Below, piece by piece: positions 1 to 16,940 of a DNA stretch of 64,000 bases. The notes under the pieces were generated by a model. The model was not told the DNA's origin. It worked only from the letters and a program-made list of their open reading frames with translations, and ran no database searches. The position numbers were made by a program, and so were the translations under genes. This DNA is from Pseudoscleropodium purum (taxonomy: Eukaryota > Streptophyta > Bryopsida > Hypnales > Brachytheciaceae), in assembly GCA_963969395.1 (NCBI GenBank), contig OZ017799.1:994501-1058500 (forward strand), read 5' to 3'. Positions within the stretch are counted from its first letter, which is position 1. Every line of letters starts with the position of its first letter.

Positions 1-524
1 CGTATGTTTTTGTTTATTTGGTGTGTATGCTTGTGGTAATGTTTGTGTTTGTATCCTAGTTGTCTAGAAGATGTCTAGAAGATGAAGAGTTTGTGAGATT
101 AAGAGGAGATGTGAAATTGATGTTAGATTGATGTTGTAGAGATATTTTGAAACCAAATCGAAAAATTATTGAATGATGAAGATGGAGTGTTCCAATTGGA
201 GAAAAGTGTGAGTTGAGGAAGAAGATATTTGAGAGGTTAGTTTGTGAAAGAATGATGACAAAGAATAACTATAAAGTAAAATTCTAAATATGTAATGGTG
301 ATGTATTCACCAAATTGGTTAATATGATATATTTTTAGATTAAATTTGTATTTGTGTGTATGTGCTTATATGATACAATTGAGTTGGAAATAGATCCCTA
401 GTTGGAACTAGAAACCAAAGATCATTTTTTTGTTGATATGAAATTCCCATTGACAAGCCTCCCTTGGAACAAACTTATATTATACTAAAGGAATAATTTC
501 CAAATTGGTCATGATTCTATTTCA
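1..524. other. AT-rich spacer with one dispersed repeat
   Basis: No coding sequence is recognisable. Bases about 455-530 (cttggaacaaa ... aataatttcc) resemble 21590-21660, so a dispersed repeat is present in both places. The repeat class is unknown. Confidence 0.4.
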
Positions 525-1290
525 ATAGTTGCACTTCACAAGTTTACATTTGTATGAAAAAATGCCCCAAATGATGGTGCTTCTTAAGTTTAATTCGTCA
601 AGGCAAGTTAGCTATATGTTTAGGAAAAATTTAGATCATTTGCAATTGTACAACATATAGAAAAAATAGTAAGTAGAAAGTAGTAGAGAATGATTTAAAA
701 TACTAAATTGTTCAAAATTTAGTTATAGAATTAAAAAATGCCAATTCCAATTGTTGTAATGTTGTGAGAAACAATCTACACTATAGGATTTTATTTTCAT
801 TACATGTTTTTTTAAGGGGCCTAGTGTTGTTCCCCTAGTAATTTTTTAAATTTTAAAAGGAAAAGAAAGGAAATAAAGGGGCAAAAAAAAGGACATGGTA
901 ATTTCTTTGCTACAGTACGCAACTGCTCCAGGGTAGTTTCTAGATTTTTTGGAAATCCAACAAAACTCAGGGGAACTCCCAGCCCTCTAAGGGGGCTGAA
1001 AAAATCTAATGATTCCAAAATATTGAAAATCGAGTTAAATAAAGGATTTTAAAGTTTATTTTAGAGTAGGTATTCTTTCACTACTTGCAAACTAAAAACC
1101 CTCTTAACTTTCATCTCATGAATCAAAATGGAATGATTCAAAGCTTTCCACATGAATATAAATTTAGAAAACTAATTTCAAATTTTTATTTTGAAAAAAG
1201 TGATTTTTTTTATTTGCCCAATGCGCTTGAGTTGAAAAACAAGCTACTTATCATATAATAACTTTTAAACCATGTAGTCAAAAGTTATGA
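525..1290 (-). mobile_element. Degenerate copy of the TTAA-bounded element family
   Basis: Read on the minus strand, this segment follows the body of the elements at 54037-54982 and 43855-44666 in the same order. Examples are the tgttgtacaatt block near 640-660, the block before it corresponding to the aag-aagcac-gacc part of the 54-kb copy, and the aaagttatga block near 1280. Neither terminus survives: the end expected near 524 lacks TTAACCC and homology fades near 1290. It is interrupted by a small nested element at 799-1010. Confidence 0.6.
799..1010. mobile_element. Small nested MITE-like insertion, copy 1
   Basis: The surrounding transposon is continuous in its relatives but is interrupted here by about 210 bases. 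The ends are near-inverted: CATTACATG then T-run and AAGGGG on the left, and CCCC-region, A-run then CTAATG on the right. A second copy at 45482-45762 shares the end motifs (aaggggcc, gggaaca, gggctga, tctaatgat) in the same orientation. The target-site duplication is unclear, so the superfamily cannot be named. Confidence 0.5.
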
Positions 1291-2930
1291 AAATTTTTGG
1301 GCCTAAAAGAAAAAAGAATTCTCATATTGAGTGAAAATTTCAAAGCCAAAAAATAAAACTCCTTTTGTAGTGAGATGCTCCAAATTGCTATATTGCCAAA
1401 AAACGCAACTTGGTCCTTTAGAAGCTAAATTAATTTATTTTGTCATCTAGATTAAATTTGAAAGAGATATAGCCCTTGGATGCCATTCAAATTTCAACAA
1501 GGGTAGAACTAAAAATCTTAAATATAAAGGACTTGATCTCATGAAGCTACCTATTTAAGGTCAAATACCCTTACCGTGGAATACCCTTACCGTGGAATTT
1601 GACACTTGTAATATATTCAAGTTTGACTAAAAATTAAAAGAAATTCTATTATGTATTTTTTAATCTATTTTTTTTTGACATGTATAGGGAAGAAGCTGGG
1701 GGGCATACTACATATAAAATTGGTATACATTTGTACAAGAGGTATTCTAGAAGGAGATTATTATTTTTTGAATACAAGATATCCTATTGTCACCTAAAAT
1801 GTTAACACTGGATAATTGAAAGAAAAGAATTTATGAGTTCAATTTTATTTAGTTCTTCAAAGTAGAGAATGTTAGTTTGAATTTTTAGCTTTCTAGTAAA
1901 CCAAAACATGTGAGAGAACACTAACTTTCTAAGTTACTTCATTATTAATTTATGCATATATATATTCCGTAAATATGGTGGCATTTTTATTACAATCCTA
2001 AAGCAATCACAAGTTTGTTTTTTCAATCTTTGATTAATCAATATATAACTACATTGTACATTCAAAGTATGAGATTGATCCCACCTCCTGAAAACCTAAC
2101 TTTGCTAGAAAATTATTAGATTTGGATGTTAGGAATACTTTTGAATAAAATGGATATTATACTATTCTTAAAATTTGAAAATTAGTATATATTTTAGAAT
2201 ACCTTTTGTTAGTTGTAATGCCAAGAATGGATTTGTCAATAACCTATGGTAGAAAAAATAGTTTTCAAATTATTTTTATTAGGCCCTATGTTTGGACACA
2301 CCTATTTTCTAAACTTAATACATAGTAAGTCCTTGATGATGATATTATGAGCTTTGATGAATGAATTTATTGATGGATTAACTAATTCATGATAAAATAT
2401 GCACTAATGTGTAAGCAAAGATTGCTTCACTTAGATGACAAGTGCATTGGAGTATAAATAACTGCCATCTAAAGGTAGGTGTGTTGGAACTTGGAATTAG
2501 ACAACTTTAAACTAGTAAAAGATCAAGATTTAAATAAGATATGAATTTATACTTAGAATGCTTCTAAGTATGACTATGATTTTTACTTTAATAGATGATA
2601 CTAGATAAAAACCAATTATAGCTTGTTAAAAATAAAAAAGAAGTCCTAGTCTACCTTAAGAACTAATAATTTTGTTTTATTGATAGTCTCTATTATATAA
2701 GATGGAACTTGGGAGCTCCTTGTGAAAACATTCTTTGTTAATAAGTGCCCTATACTATGAGTATATTTTTTAATTTTATTTTGAGTTCATTTGTACTTTG
2801 AAGTTATAAGCTACAAGGGGTTTACAACAAATAACATTCTTATTATTATTTAGTTATTCATAATAAAAATAAAAAATAAAAAAATCTCATCCACATTATA
2901 TTTATATTTCATCCATTTCTATGAGTCGCT
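1291..2930. other. AT-rich spacer, nothing recognised
   Basis: There is no long open frame and no family signature. A short tandem duplication (atacccttaccgtgga twice) lies at about 1567-1600. Confidence 0.4.
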
Positions 2931-3498
2931 TCAATAAAGATCACTTTTTCCATTGCCCAAAATAAATGAAATAGAAAACCTTGCTTTCTACGGTTAAATA
3001 GAGCTTCGACGATACAGGAACAATACAAGGCCGGATCTCAATCGTATCCCTAATATATTCTACATCCGGGTATTAAGGTGTCCCTCCTTACGGCCAATTG
3101 AGGCGACGATTCAAATTTAGAAACGTCAAAAGCTCGGAGCTCTGTAGCTTTAAAATAGATCTAGAGTAGCTTCGCTTTAGATTTAAAGTAGTAAATCTGC
3201 TTCGGCGCAGTAGGTCGTTTTGTCTCCGTCTTGACCGATTGTCGCTTGTCGTGCGCCGAGCGATTGATCAGTGAGTTTGCAACAGAAGAAATCGATATTT
3301 AGCACGGCGCGTGTGTTTGTCAAGCCGCACCTTGAGAAATACTTCCGCAGAGGGCCCTTTCCGGATCGCTTGGTGCATTTTTTGAGGTTTCTGTGGACTC
3401 TTGGAGCTTTTGAGGTGGTGTTTGCACTTCTTTAGGGTAAGTGCGGTCGTGCGGGGGGAGTTTTTGCGGAGAAGGGATTTTTGAAGTTGTGAGCAGCC
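2931..3498 (+). promoter_or_regulatory. Probable promoter and 5' leader of the PLAC8-family gene
   Basis: Base composition switches from AT-rich to G+C-richer near 2990 and stays so into the CDS at 3499, marking the start of the gene island. The stretch has no long uninterrupted plus-strand frame joined to the gene. The transcription start cannot be placed and no TATA box is convincing. Confidence 0.45.
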
Positions 3499-4092
3499 AT
3501 GGCGAGCTCGAAGAACATGAGCGTGTACGAGGCGCGGAAGCATTTGCCGAACATGTGGCATTCGGATTTGCTCCGGACGCCGGTGGAGTCTCCTCTGTAT
3601 TGTTGCTATGCGATGTGGTGTCCCTGTCTGGTCGCCTACCAGCAGCGAGGGCGAGTGCTCTACGGGGACTGGTCGCGCTACCAGTGCTGTGGAGGTGGCA
3701 TGCCGTGCAGTGGATCTTGCGGAGAGAGTAAATGCCCGCAGCTCTGTGCTGTGGTGGAGGTGACCTTGTGTTTCACTTTGGCTGTGTCTGCAACGCGCTT
3801 CATGTTACAGGACGCTCTGCAAATTCAGAATACGAAGTGCGACAACTGCATTATTGCAAGCATGTTTTTCGCGCAGTATCTGAGCTGTCTCTGTTGGATC
3901 GTCTCTATTCTCACACCCATACCGGCGCTCGACGAGGCCGCGATAATCACCGACCGCATCGCCGACATTTCCTACTGTACTGTGTGCGCTTGCATTCAGA
4001 CGCAGCATAAGCTGGAGCTTGACAAGAGAGACGGCCTGATTCAGCCTCGTGAGACCATTCCTCCTCCTCAACAGGAGATGTCTAGGTATTAA
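3499..4092 (+). CDS. PLAC8-family cysteine-rich membrane protein
   Basis: An intronless frame of 197 residues. Seen: the PLAC8 signature CCxxxxCPC at residues 35-43, then cysteine-rich blocks (YQCCGGGMPCSG at 61-72, GESKCPQLC at 75-83), a hydrophobic stretch at about 86-103, the TKCDNCII motif at 112-119, a second hydrophobic segment at about 119-139, and a conserved CTVCACIQTQHKLELDKRDG block at 160-179. This whole pattern matches the conserved plant PLAC8 subgroup (formerly DUF614) of about 190-200 residues. Other PLAC8 proteins act in cell-size control or in metal and calcium handling at membranes. The role of this subgroup is not established, so none is assigned. The ATG at 3499 is the first of this frame and gives the family's usual length. 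Its neighbour, alanine aminotransferase, lies downstream on the opposite strand (tail to tail). Confidence 0.92.
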   Translation: MASSKNMSVYEARKHLPNMWHSDLLRTPVESPLYCCYAMWCPCLVAYQQRGRVLYGDWSRYQCCGGGMPCSGSCGESKCPQLCAVVEVTLCFTLAVSATRFMLQDALQIQNTKCDNCIIASMFFAQYLSCLCWIVSILTPIPALDEAAIITDRIADISYCTVCACIQTQHKLELDKRDGLIQPRETIPPPQQEMSRY

Positions 4093-4483
4093 CTTTTTGC
4101 CTAACAATATAGCGCACTTTTGGAGGCTGCAATGTCTTGAGGTTTAAGGATTGGATACCAGTGTTCCCAGGCCCTTACGTGGGTAAGTCGTGTAGATCAA
4201 CTCATTCCCAGCTGCCATCGCTTTTTTTCTGTTAGGTTATCCTACAAGGTGTCGGTAAGCTTTAGTTGATTTGTGTTTACCGTATCCAAGAGCTACATAT
4301 TTGCTCTTATTCGACTTGTTCACATGAGGTTTTCTGGATCATCTTGTGAGTTCTGAAGACCAATTTTGACGGTCAGGTTTTATGTAGATACGTTTCCGAC
4401 TTCTTTGTTCGTTTTAAGCAACTGATCTTGTCTTTCATTTGATATGTAAATAGAGATCAGTTTGTAGACCATTTTGGATATGT

Positions 4484-4489
4484 AATAAA
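4484..4489 (+). terminator. Candidate poly(A) signal of the PLAC8-family gene
   Basis: A canonical AATAAA lies about 390 bases after the stop codon in a T-rich context (tgtaataaaattattt). It is the only perfect copy I noticed close downstream. Whether it is used is unknown. Confidence 0.4.
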
Positions 4490-4599
4490 ATTATTTCAAG
4501 AACCTGATTCTCTTACTCTTGACACTATAGTGTTTATGTTTTTATTTCACTTGCTATTGGGTTCGGTGTTCAACTTTTTGCAGTGCATTACCTCGTTCC

Positions 4600-6185
4600 A
4601 GAGTTCATGTCTTAGGGCCGGAATGTAAGAAAGGTTGATGTCTGATAATGTTGACGTGCACGTTGCGGGGTGTTGCTCTTCGACGAAATTGTTACAATGT
4701 GTGTGAATGCCGCCCACTGAAGGATAAACCTGGTGGGCTGGTGGGCTGGATAGTATGCAATCGGGGATGTGAATACGAGGTGAATCGGTGCCTTAGGACA
4801 GGAATAGTCCTTTGGACATATTTCCCGATTCAACGATCCATTTCTCTTCATTCAACTATTACGGTAGACTTCTGCCAATACTACCCCTCAAGAATGAGTC
4901 TGGTATTCCATAATGTTGAAGTGCAACTGGCTTCACAATTTATATTGGGAAGAGCTCCATTTTGGCAAGGGGATTCACATCAAGCGGCCAACTGGGATTT
5001 TCCATCGTGACGTTTGAAGGGAATGGACGCACCGCTGCACAGAGGTTAATTCCGGCCGTTTCTTGAGGCTCCTTCGTAAACTAATCCCTCCACTAATTAT
5101 TGATTCTGTCAATAGAAGCAATCGCTTTCCTCAGTGCTTGAGATTCCAGGCGCTTTAGAGGACCAATTGCACAATCGATTGGCTGCATGAGCCTGTTTTA
5201 CTGCCATCAGAGGTAGCCATCTTCCCGTTCTTCCCCATAGCTTTGTCATTATTTTGGGTGAAAAAATCTGCTATCTTGTCATACGAAAAGTAAATACGCT
5301 TCCATTGAGGTCCTAGTCATTTAATCGTGCTTTATAGAGGGTGCAGGCGACAATGTAAGCATGGTATGTACGTCTGTGAGGGCAAATTGAGATGCTTCAT
5401 AGGCTTCAAGTCCTCTGTATTCCAACTCTATCGAGCATCACGCTGTTATATTCAAATCTGATGTCCTTGGAGAAGGTGCTGTGAAGCTGCTGGTAACTCC
5501 TTTGTGGGGTGCATGAAGGCAAAGCCTTTTACTCCTGTAAGAAGACGAGTTTATTCATACTTTAGTTTCTGTTTCTTGTTTCGAGTTTCTTGTTTCGAGT
5601 TGCCTGTTTGCAAGATCCTGTTTGACGTGAAATGCTGACAATAACATCTGTAGTAATCAGATTTGCATGGGATTTTACGTTTTCCACAAATGCCTCGATG
5701 TCAACTTCACTTCAATTGTTCACTATTCATCTCAGATTTGAATGCTATGGAATCTCCAGAAAACCCTTCTCAATCGATTCGAAGTTCCAGACTTCATCTT
5801 TTGCATCAATAATGACTGCAGACTGGCTCGTGGTCAAGGGCGGAATATGATTGGCCTGCCCAGCTTTCATTGATTTGTCTCAGAAAATGGCAACCTCCTT
5901 AGGATCACAGAAATCCTGTTTTATCCTCTCTCGGAGTTTCTCAGTTCTTTTGACCCAAGTAACCTCTTTTAACGTTCTGCTCACATTAGTCATAATGATG
6001 ACAACTCTTTCTGCTCCTCTGACGACGTTGGGGCGCAAGACCAGCTAACAACACGCGATGAGATGAACCTCACCTGTGACAGCCCAAGAACTAGCGCTCC
6101 AATCTCTTCTGCGGTTTCCTGATGGTATTACTCTTCCCTTTTGCTGAGATTTATTATATTGATGTGCTCACAATCTGAAAATACA
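4600..6185. other. Gene-island spacer without a recognised gene
   Basis: Moderately G+C-rich sequence with several short frames on both strands (for example 4648-5010 +) that resemble no family I know and show no codon pattern. A 14-base unit ttcttgtttcgagt is tandemly repeated at about 5570-5602. It may be untranslated or decayed genic sequence. Confidence 0.35.
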
Positions 6186-6187
6186 TA

Positions 6188-6271
6188 CTCCCTCTGTTTC
6201 AAAATAAATCCCATGAGAACCGACTCCTTTCATTTCATTGAAATCCTGGACTTATTTTGAAACAGAGGGAG
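6188..6271. mobile_element. Stowaway-type MITE (Tc1/mariner-like)
   Basis: An 84-base element with 24-base terminal inverted repeats that differ at one position (ctccctctgtttcaaaataa then atcc or gtcc). TA flanks both ends (6186-6187 and 6272-6273), the Stowaway target duplication. The terminal motif CTCCCTC(T/C)GTTTCAAAATAA is the one well known from Stowaway elements of grasses. The short loop cannot encode anything. It lies in the spacer between the PLAC8 and alanine aminotransferase genes. Confidence 0.9.
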
Positions 6272-6671
6272 TAACAATTCAAAAAAGTTCTGTAAGTGCA
6301 CCCATAAGGTGACCTCATATTAAAACAAGACACGATTAGGATTTAATCTACATGGCTGAGAATTGGTGTGCAATGACATGCTGCTTCTGCTTGGGAGCAT
6401 TTGAAATGATTGATGTCACAGGGTTCGTTCTGCGAAGCTTTTGAATTCAAGAAGTAATAGGATGTGTGTCAAAGAAAGATGTTAGTGGATCGAGGTCTTC
6501 ATTCTTCCTTGATGGGCCCAAGTTGTTCAAGACTGTTTTGCAGAGCATTTAAGACTGACCCTGCATTCACTGGTTAACCAAAATGTCTGGGTTTTCTCAA
6601 CGTGAGGCTTCTGATTAGAACGAAGTTGCACTTCATGTCCAAAGGCCCTGGTTCATTCTCCGAATGCTCAG

Positions 6672-6748
6672 CAACTGACTCCTGGAAATCAACGGTTCAA
6701 AATTCTGCGTCGCAGAAACTTTGAACCGTTGATTCCCAGCAGTTGGTG
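6672..6748. repeat. Long foldback (inverted repeat)
   Basis: The arms, about 35 bases each, are centred at about 6711 and run outward through tctgc, tttgaaccgttgatt, cccag and cagttg with only small differences. The spacer is about 3 bases. An RNA from either strand would form a near-perfect hairpin. There are no flanking duplications that would prove a transposon. It overlaps the start of an unrecognised 249-codon frame at 6729-7478. Confidence 0.7.
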
Positions 6749-7478
6749 GCCCTGTCACATGAGAATCTTTGGTTACGAGTTTCTTCATGAAAGGTGCGGG
6801 CATCATGAAGGCTCCTCGTTCCAACCATCCCTAATGCAACAGTGTGCCCCGATGATGATGCAGGGGATGAGGAAGCGAGGAAAACCATCCAACATTTGGG
6901 ACGTAGTCACTTCCTTGGCACAAGCTTTGACGGATGCTCGGGACCAGCTTGTGGGTCTCATCAACTTCGATGGCACCGCGAATGGAAATCAGAACAGACG
7001 TTGCCATGGAAAGGAAAACACTGATCATGCGCTAGCAATGCGGCTCCGGGGTGGCGGACCCTCATATCACGTGCCGCGCAATCAGAGGGTGCGTAGCGTT
7101 CATCGCCAACATGCACGAGGCCATGTTGCATTTGGCAACCATTCGGAGTTCAAACCAGAGCCCCCTGGTAAGCCTCAGACGATGGCGTTCAATTGGAGCT
7201 GCAGGCGTGGATCTGGGAAAGGCAGAGGCATCCAAATGTACTTGGATGCGAACTCTTTGAAAATTAATAGCAAGAAAGGAGGTTGCGAGAGTCCTGTGAG
7301 TATCTTCATACCCAAGTCACTAGAGAGCCGGCCTCGCTCCCCCTATGAATGCAAGAGGCACTGCATAGGGACCCAATACGCGGCGTTGTTGAGAGAGGAA
7401 GCTTGCCAGGCTCGGGAGCGAAGACTGGCGAAGACCTGCGAAAGAAGGAATTGTAAGCCAAGGTGGGCATGCGATTGA
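6729..7478 (+). other. Unrecognised 249-codon open frame, doubtful gene
   Basis: The longest plus-strand frame between the two left genes. It begins inside the foldback at 6672-6748 and its product is rich in Arg, Cys and His with no motif I know. Long frames also exist on the opposite strand over the same bases, as expected by chance in G+C-richer DNA. A single exon of a new gene, a pseudogene, or chance are all possible; chance or decay is favoured. Confidence 0.15.
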
Positions 7479-8617
7479 TTCGTGGCAGCAGGTTCACACT
7501 GACAACCATTGACTAATTGCAACTCCCACATAATTGCGACATATTTCCTCTTCATTTCAAACCTAAATCTTCTCTAATTCATGTGACATGAATCTCATAA
7601 GTCGACGAGTATGATAGTCCTAGATTAAGGCTTTGAGACGCATTTCCGAATCTAAATCTAGGGTCATTATTCTTCTCTAATTCATGTGACATAATTCGAG
7701 TAAGATGACAAGTAAGATAATACGGAGTACATTGTAACGCAATTCAGCGGTTCGAATTGGGGGTAACTTGCTCACCTCATGTAACTTTCTTCCCTTTGTA
7801 ATGGCGGTTGGAGATGTGTCAGTTAATTGTTCTCTTCCCCACCAACTGCTCTGAAATCCTGCATCCATGTAACTAAGGTAGAGAGAGTCATGCTCACGAA
7901 CACAGAAAACTCCAGAAATTGCCACGTGTATCTTCTTTCAACAAGAGTAGCCTAGAGCTTCAGCCGCCTCATGCAGTTGAACAGGTGTCCGCCAAGTAAT
8001 GAAATTTCCTTTGTTTATGATAAAAGACAAAATGTAAACAGGTACATTCTTATGTAAGTTATGTCTCTTAAACAGGAATGATGAAGTAAAGACACGATTG
8101 GTTCTTATTACATTTTTGTAAATTTTGTATTATGAAAGGCTTGCAGTTGATACAATTTAGGTCCCCGTATCACTAAGTTACCACCAACGTCCAGAGCCAC
8201 ATAACAAGGCCAACACCACCAAAATCCTCGCTAGTTTCTCTCGAAGATAAAACGGTCACTTCTCAAGCCGACACATGCACACATTTGGGGGGTCAAGCTA
8301 ATCTCGAGCCTCTAAACTACTTTGCCTCTCAAGGTCAGCTCCCCTTGGAAAGCTCCGCAGTAAAGGGGGGAAAGGGCACTGACGTGGTTTTTGCTTAGGT
8401 TGAAAACACACTATATTTCGCCGAACTGCAGGATTCGTATTACGCGACTCCATAGCTAGTGCCTTTGTTATGAATTATACTATAGGCATCGTAAAACTCT
8501 CCACTAAACTTGAGATTATGGGAAAAAAAACAGGCTAGGTTCGAGTAAACAATGGGCTCTTCGAAGTGTGCTCATTTGTTATTCTTGAAGACCTGCTGCA
8601 GCGTGCAAGGACTGTGT
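7479..8617. other. Spacer downstream of the aminotransferase gene
   Basis: No gene recognised. A 22-base direct repeat (ttctctaattcatgtgacat core) occurs at about 7569-7590 and 7671-7692. The part nearest 8618 should hold the 3' untranslated region of the minus-strand aminotransferase gene. Confidence 0.4.
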
Positions 8618-14810
<6,193 letters not shown>

Positions 14811-15964
14811 CTCTACCTTTCTCCTCCGCAGCTCTCCCTCTCCCTCTCTCTGTCTCTCTCTCTTTCGTCTCTGCTCTCGTCCCCTTGCCTGTCGTGCCAC
14901 CACAGCAACTCGTTCGCTAACAATTACACCTCTCACTTCCCTTCCTCTCCCTCTCTCGCGTACGGAATATATAAATTCGAATATTTTCCAGCTAAACAAA
15001 GTCTATGTCTCAAATCCTATCTTCGCTTCTCTCCTCTATCCTCTTCTCTCAACCTCGAGTCAATAAAGAATCAACGTAGTCCCTCCTCGACTCCACAACA
15101 AAAATTGGAAACCAAGTCGCTTCTCCAAACTCCTGTCCCTAACTTACAACAAAAATTTATCAGAATGCTACTCCGCCGATCAACTGAAAGTAACGTACAC
15201 TCGCAGTGCCGATTTCAAGAAGCTCCAAATGTCTATTTATTGCAAAGTACGAGCGACGGCCGGTCGCGATGCAACAATTTCCTTCCTGACAAGCGTCAAC
15301 TCGTCAGCAAAAGAAAAATAATGAAAATATGCGGCGACTGACAGCAGCGACACGCTATTGCATGAAGTCCGCTTCTGTTTTAACTTAACTTATCCTTGGC
15401 CGAATCACTTCAAACTTAACATAAAAATCACCTCAAATCACCTCAAATTCTCCTTAGCAATCCACACTACTGAATTCCACGCAATCGGCACCGACGCCTC
15501 CCAGATAAACTCACCAAGAACCGCGACACACTACTAAGTTGCTCTCACAAGCCCGGCCGGTTTCACCGAACAGAGTCAGCAGTGCGAGAGCGACAAAGGC
15601 GGCTTCAATGACTTGAGCTCCAAGATTTCCTGACAACAAAGAGCTCCTTCTCCAGACAGGCTCCTGCAATAGCATGTGCATTCCATTCAAAGCAAGTTTC
15701 TCCTCCTGATCTCCATGTAAGGACGTGCTGGAGACGAAGAATCGTAGGAAGGCACTTGATGTTGGACAGCTCTACTGTAGGAATGAAGGGAATCGTCATG
15801 GGCCGGGCTCATTGGCAACCTTCATCACACATTTTTCGTTGATTTTCAAAATCTGGTTGCATTGTCTGGACCGCTAGCATTGTCGAAGAAGGAATGGTTG
15901 GCCATGGACTGTGGGTCACATTCTTGACCATAGAAGTTTGGGTTGTGCACAATGTTTTTTTAAC
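14811..15964 (-). promoter_or_regulatory. Probable 5' leader and promoter of alanine aminotransferase, with CT/GA microsatellite
   Basis: Directly upstream of the start codon (14831-14866 on the plus strand) is a CT-rich run, GA on the sense strand, of the kind common in plant 5' leaders. Farther up (15480-15780) the sequence is still G+C-richer than the spacers. No other coding sequence is recognised, and the transcription start cannot be placed. Confidence 0.45.
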
Positions 15965-15968
15965 TTAA

Positions 15969-16936
15969 CCCTAGACCGCCCAAGAGGACAAAAAGTGTCC
16001 TCACATAGTTTTAAGTCCAATTGAAAGAGCTGTAACTTTTGCATCTAATGTCCGAATTCAAGAAAACTTGTTGGGAAAGTTGTGCTCTGTCTTCTAATTT
16101 TTGTAATAAAATTTTCAGATCAATCCAAGATGAATCAAGTTTTTGAAAGCCAATCGAAGTTCACAAGTTCAACTTGAGTTCACCAAACTGCATTCGACAA
16201 CTACAACTTTGAGGGCTTGTATCTACTTCATCAAATGTTTGTTTTCAATAAAATTTGTTAGGTTATGTTCCCCTTTTAGTTTAGTTATTGTGGTAAAATT
16301 TGAATGTAAATCCAAGCTTCTTTGAATGTTTGGGAGCAATTCGAAGTTCAAAATTCAGACATTTTTGGATCGCAGTGAACTTCAGTGGCTTGTTTCTTCT
16401 TCATATGGTGTCCATTTCCAACGATTTTTTTTGGTAAAGTTGTGCATACTAGTCTAGTTTGTGTGGCTAATATTTCACATCAATACAAGTAGTACTGAGT
16501 GACTGAGAAGCATTTTAGTAGAAGGAGGTTTAGGCTCGTATGTGTTTTTGGTAACTTTTCTTGCTATTTTTTGACATTTCAAAGCCATTTTGCAAACACA
16601 TTGAGTCAATTGAATGATATTTTTTTACTAGTGTGTTTGTATGTTGGTTTTGAAACACTTTATAGTTTCAAATTTTTTCATTTGAGTAGGTTTAGAAATC
16701 GAATTCCACCTCAAAATATGTTGCTAGGAAAATTTCATCTTCTTTTTTCAACATTGAAACATTATAATCTTGCAATCCACGTAGTCAAATGACTCCAAAT
16801 TTGACTTACGTTATCTAGAACATGTTCACTACAATATTGTACGGTTGAGATTTCTATAACTTAGTGACATTTAGATTTATAGCACTTCAAAATCAATGAT
16901 GTTTTTAAACCCAAAACGACCTTGGGCCCTCCAGGG
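15969..16936. mobile_element. TTAA-bounded element, 968 bases, piggyBac-like ends
   Basis: TTAA lies at both edges (15965-15968 and 16937-16940). The inner ends begin CCCTAGACCGCCCAAG and, on the opposite strand, CCCTGGAGGGCCCAAG, which match at 13 of 16 positions. Just inside the left end is a palindrome, GAGGACA-aaaag-TGTCCTC (15984-16002). There is no open frame of useful length, so it is non-autonomous. Confidence 0.75.
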
Positions 16937-16940
16937 TTAA

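Noticed and set aside
3268..3561. 97-codon minus-strand frame across the PLAC8 start
   Set aside because: It overlaps the leader and coding start of a well-supported plus-strand gene and has no family pattern; it is a shadow.
3805..4107. 100-codon minus-strand frame inside the PLAC8 gene
   Set aside because: Shadow of the conserved plus-strand coding sequence.
7716..7728. TACGGAGTA motif resembling a eudicot Stowaway end
   Set aside because: No inverted partner or TA duplication within several hundred bases.
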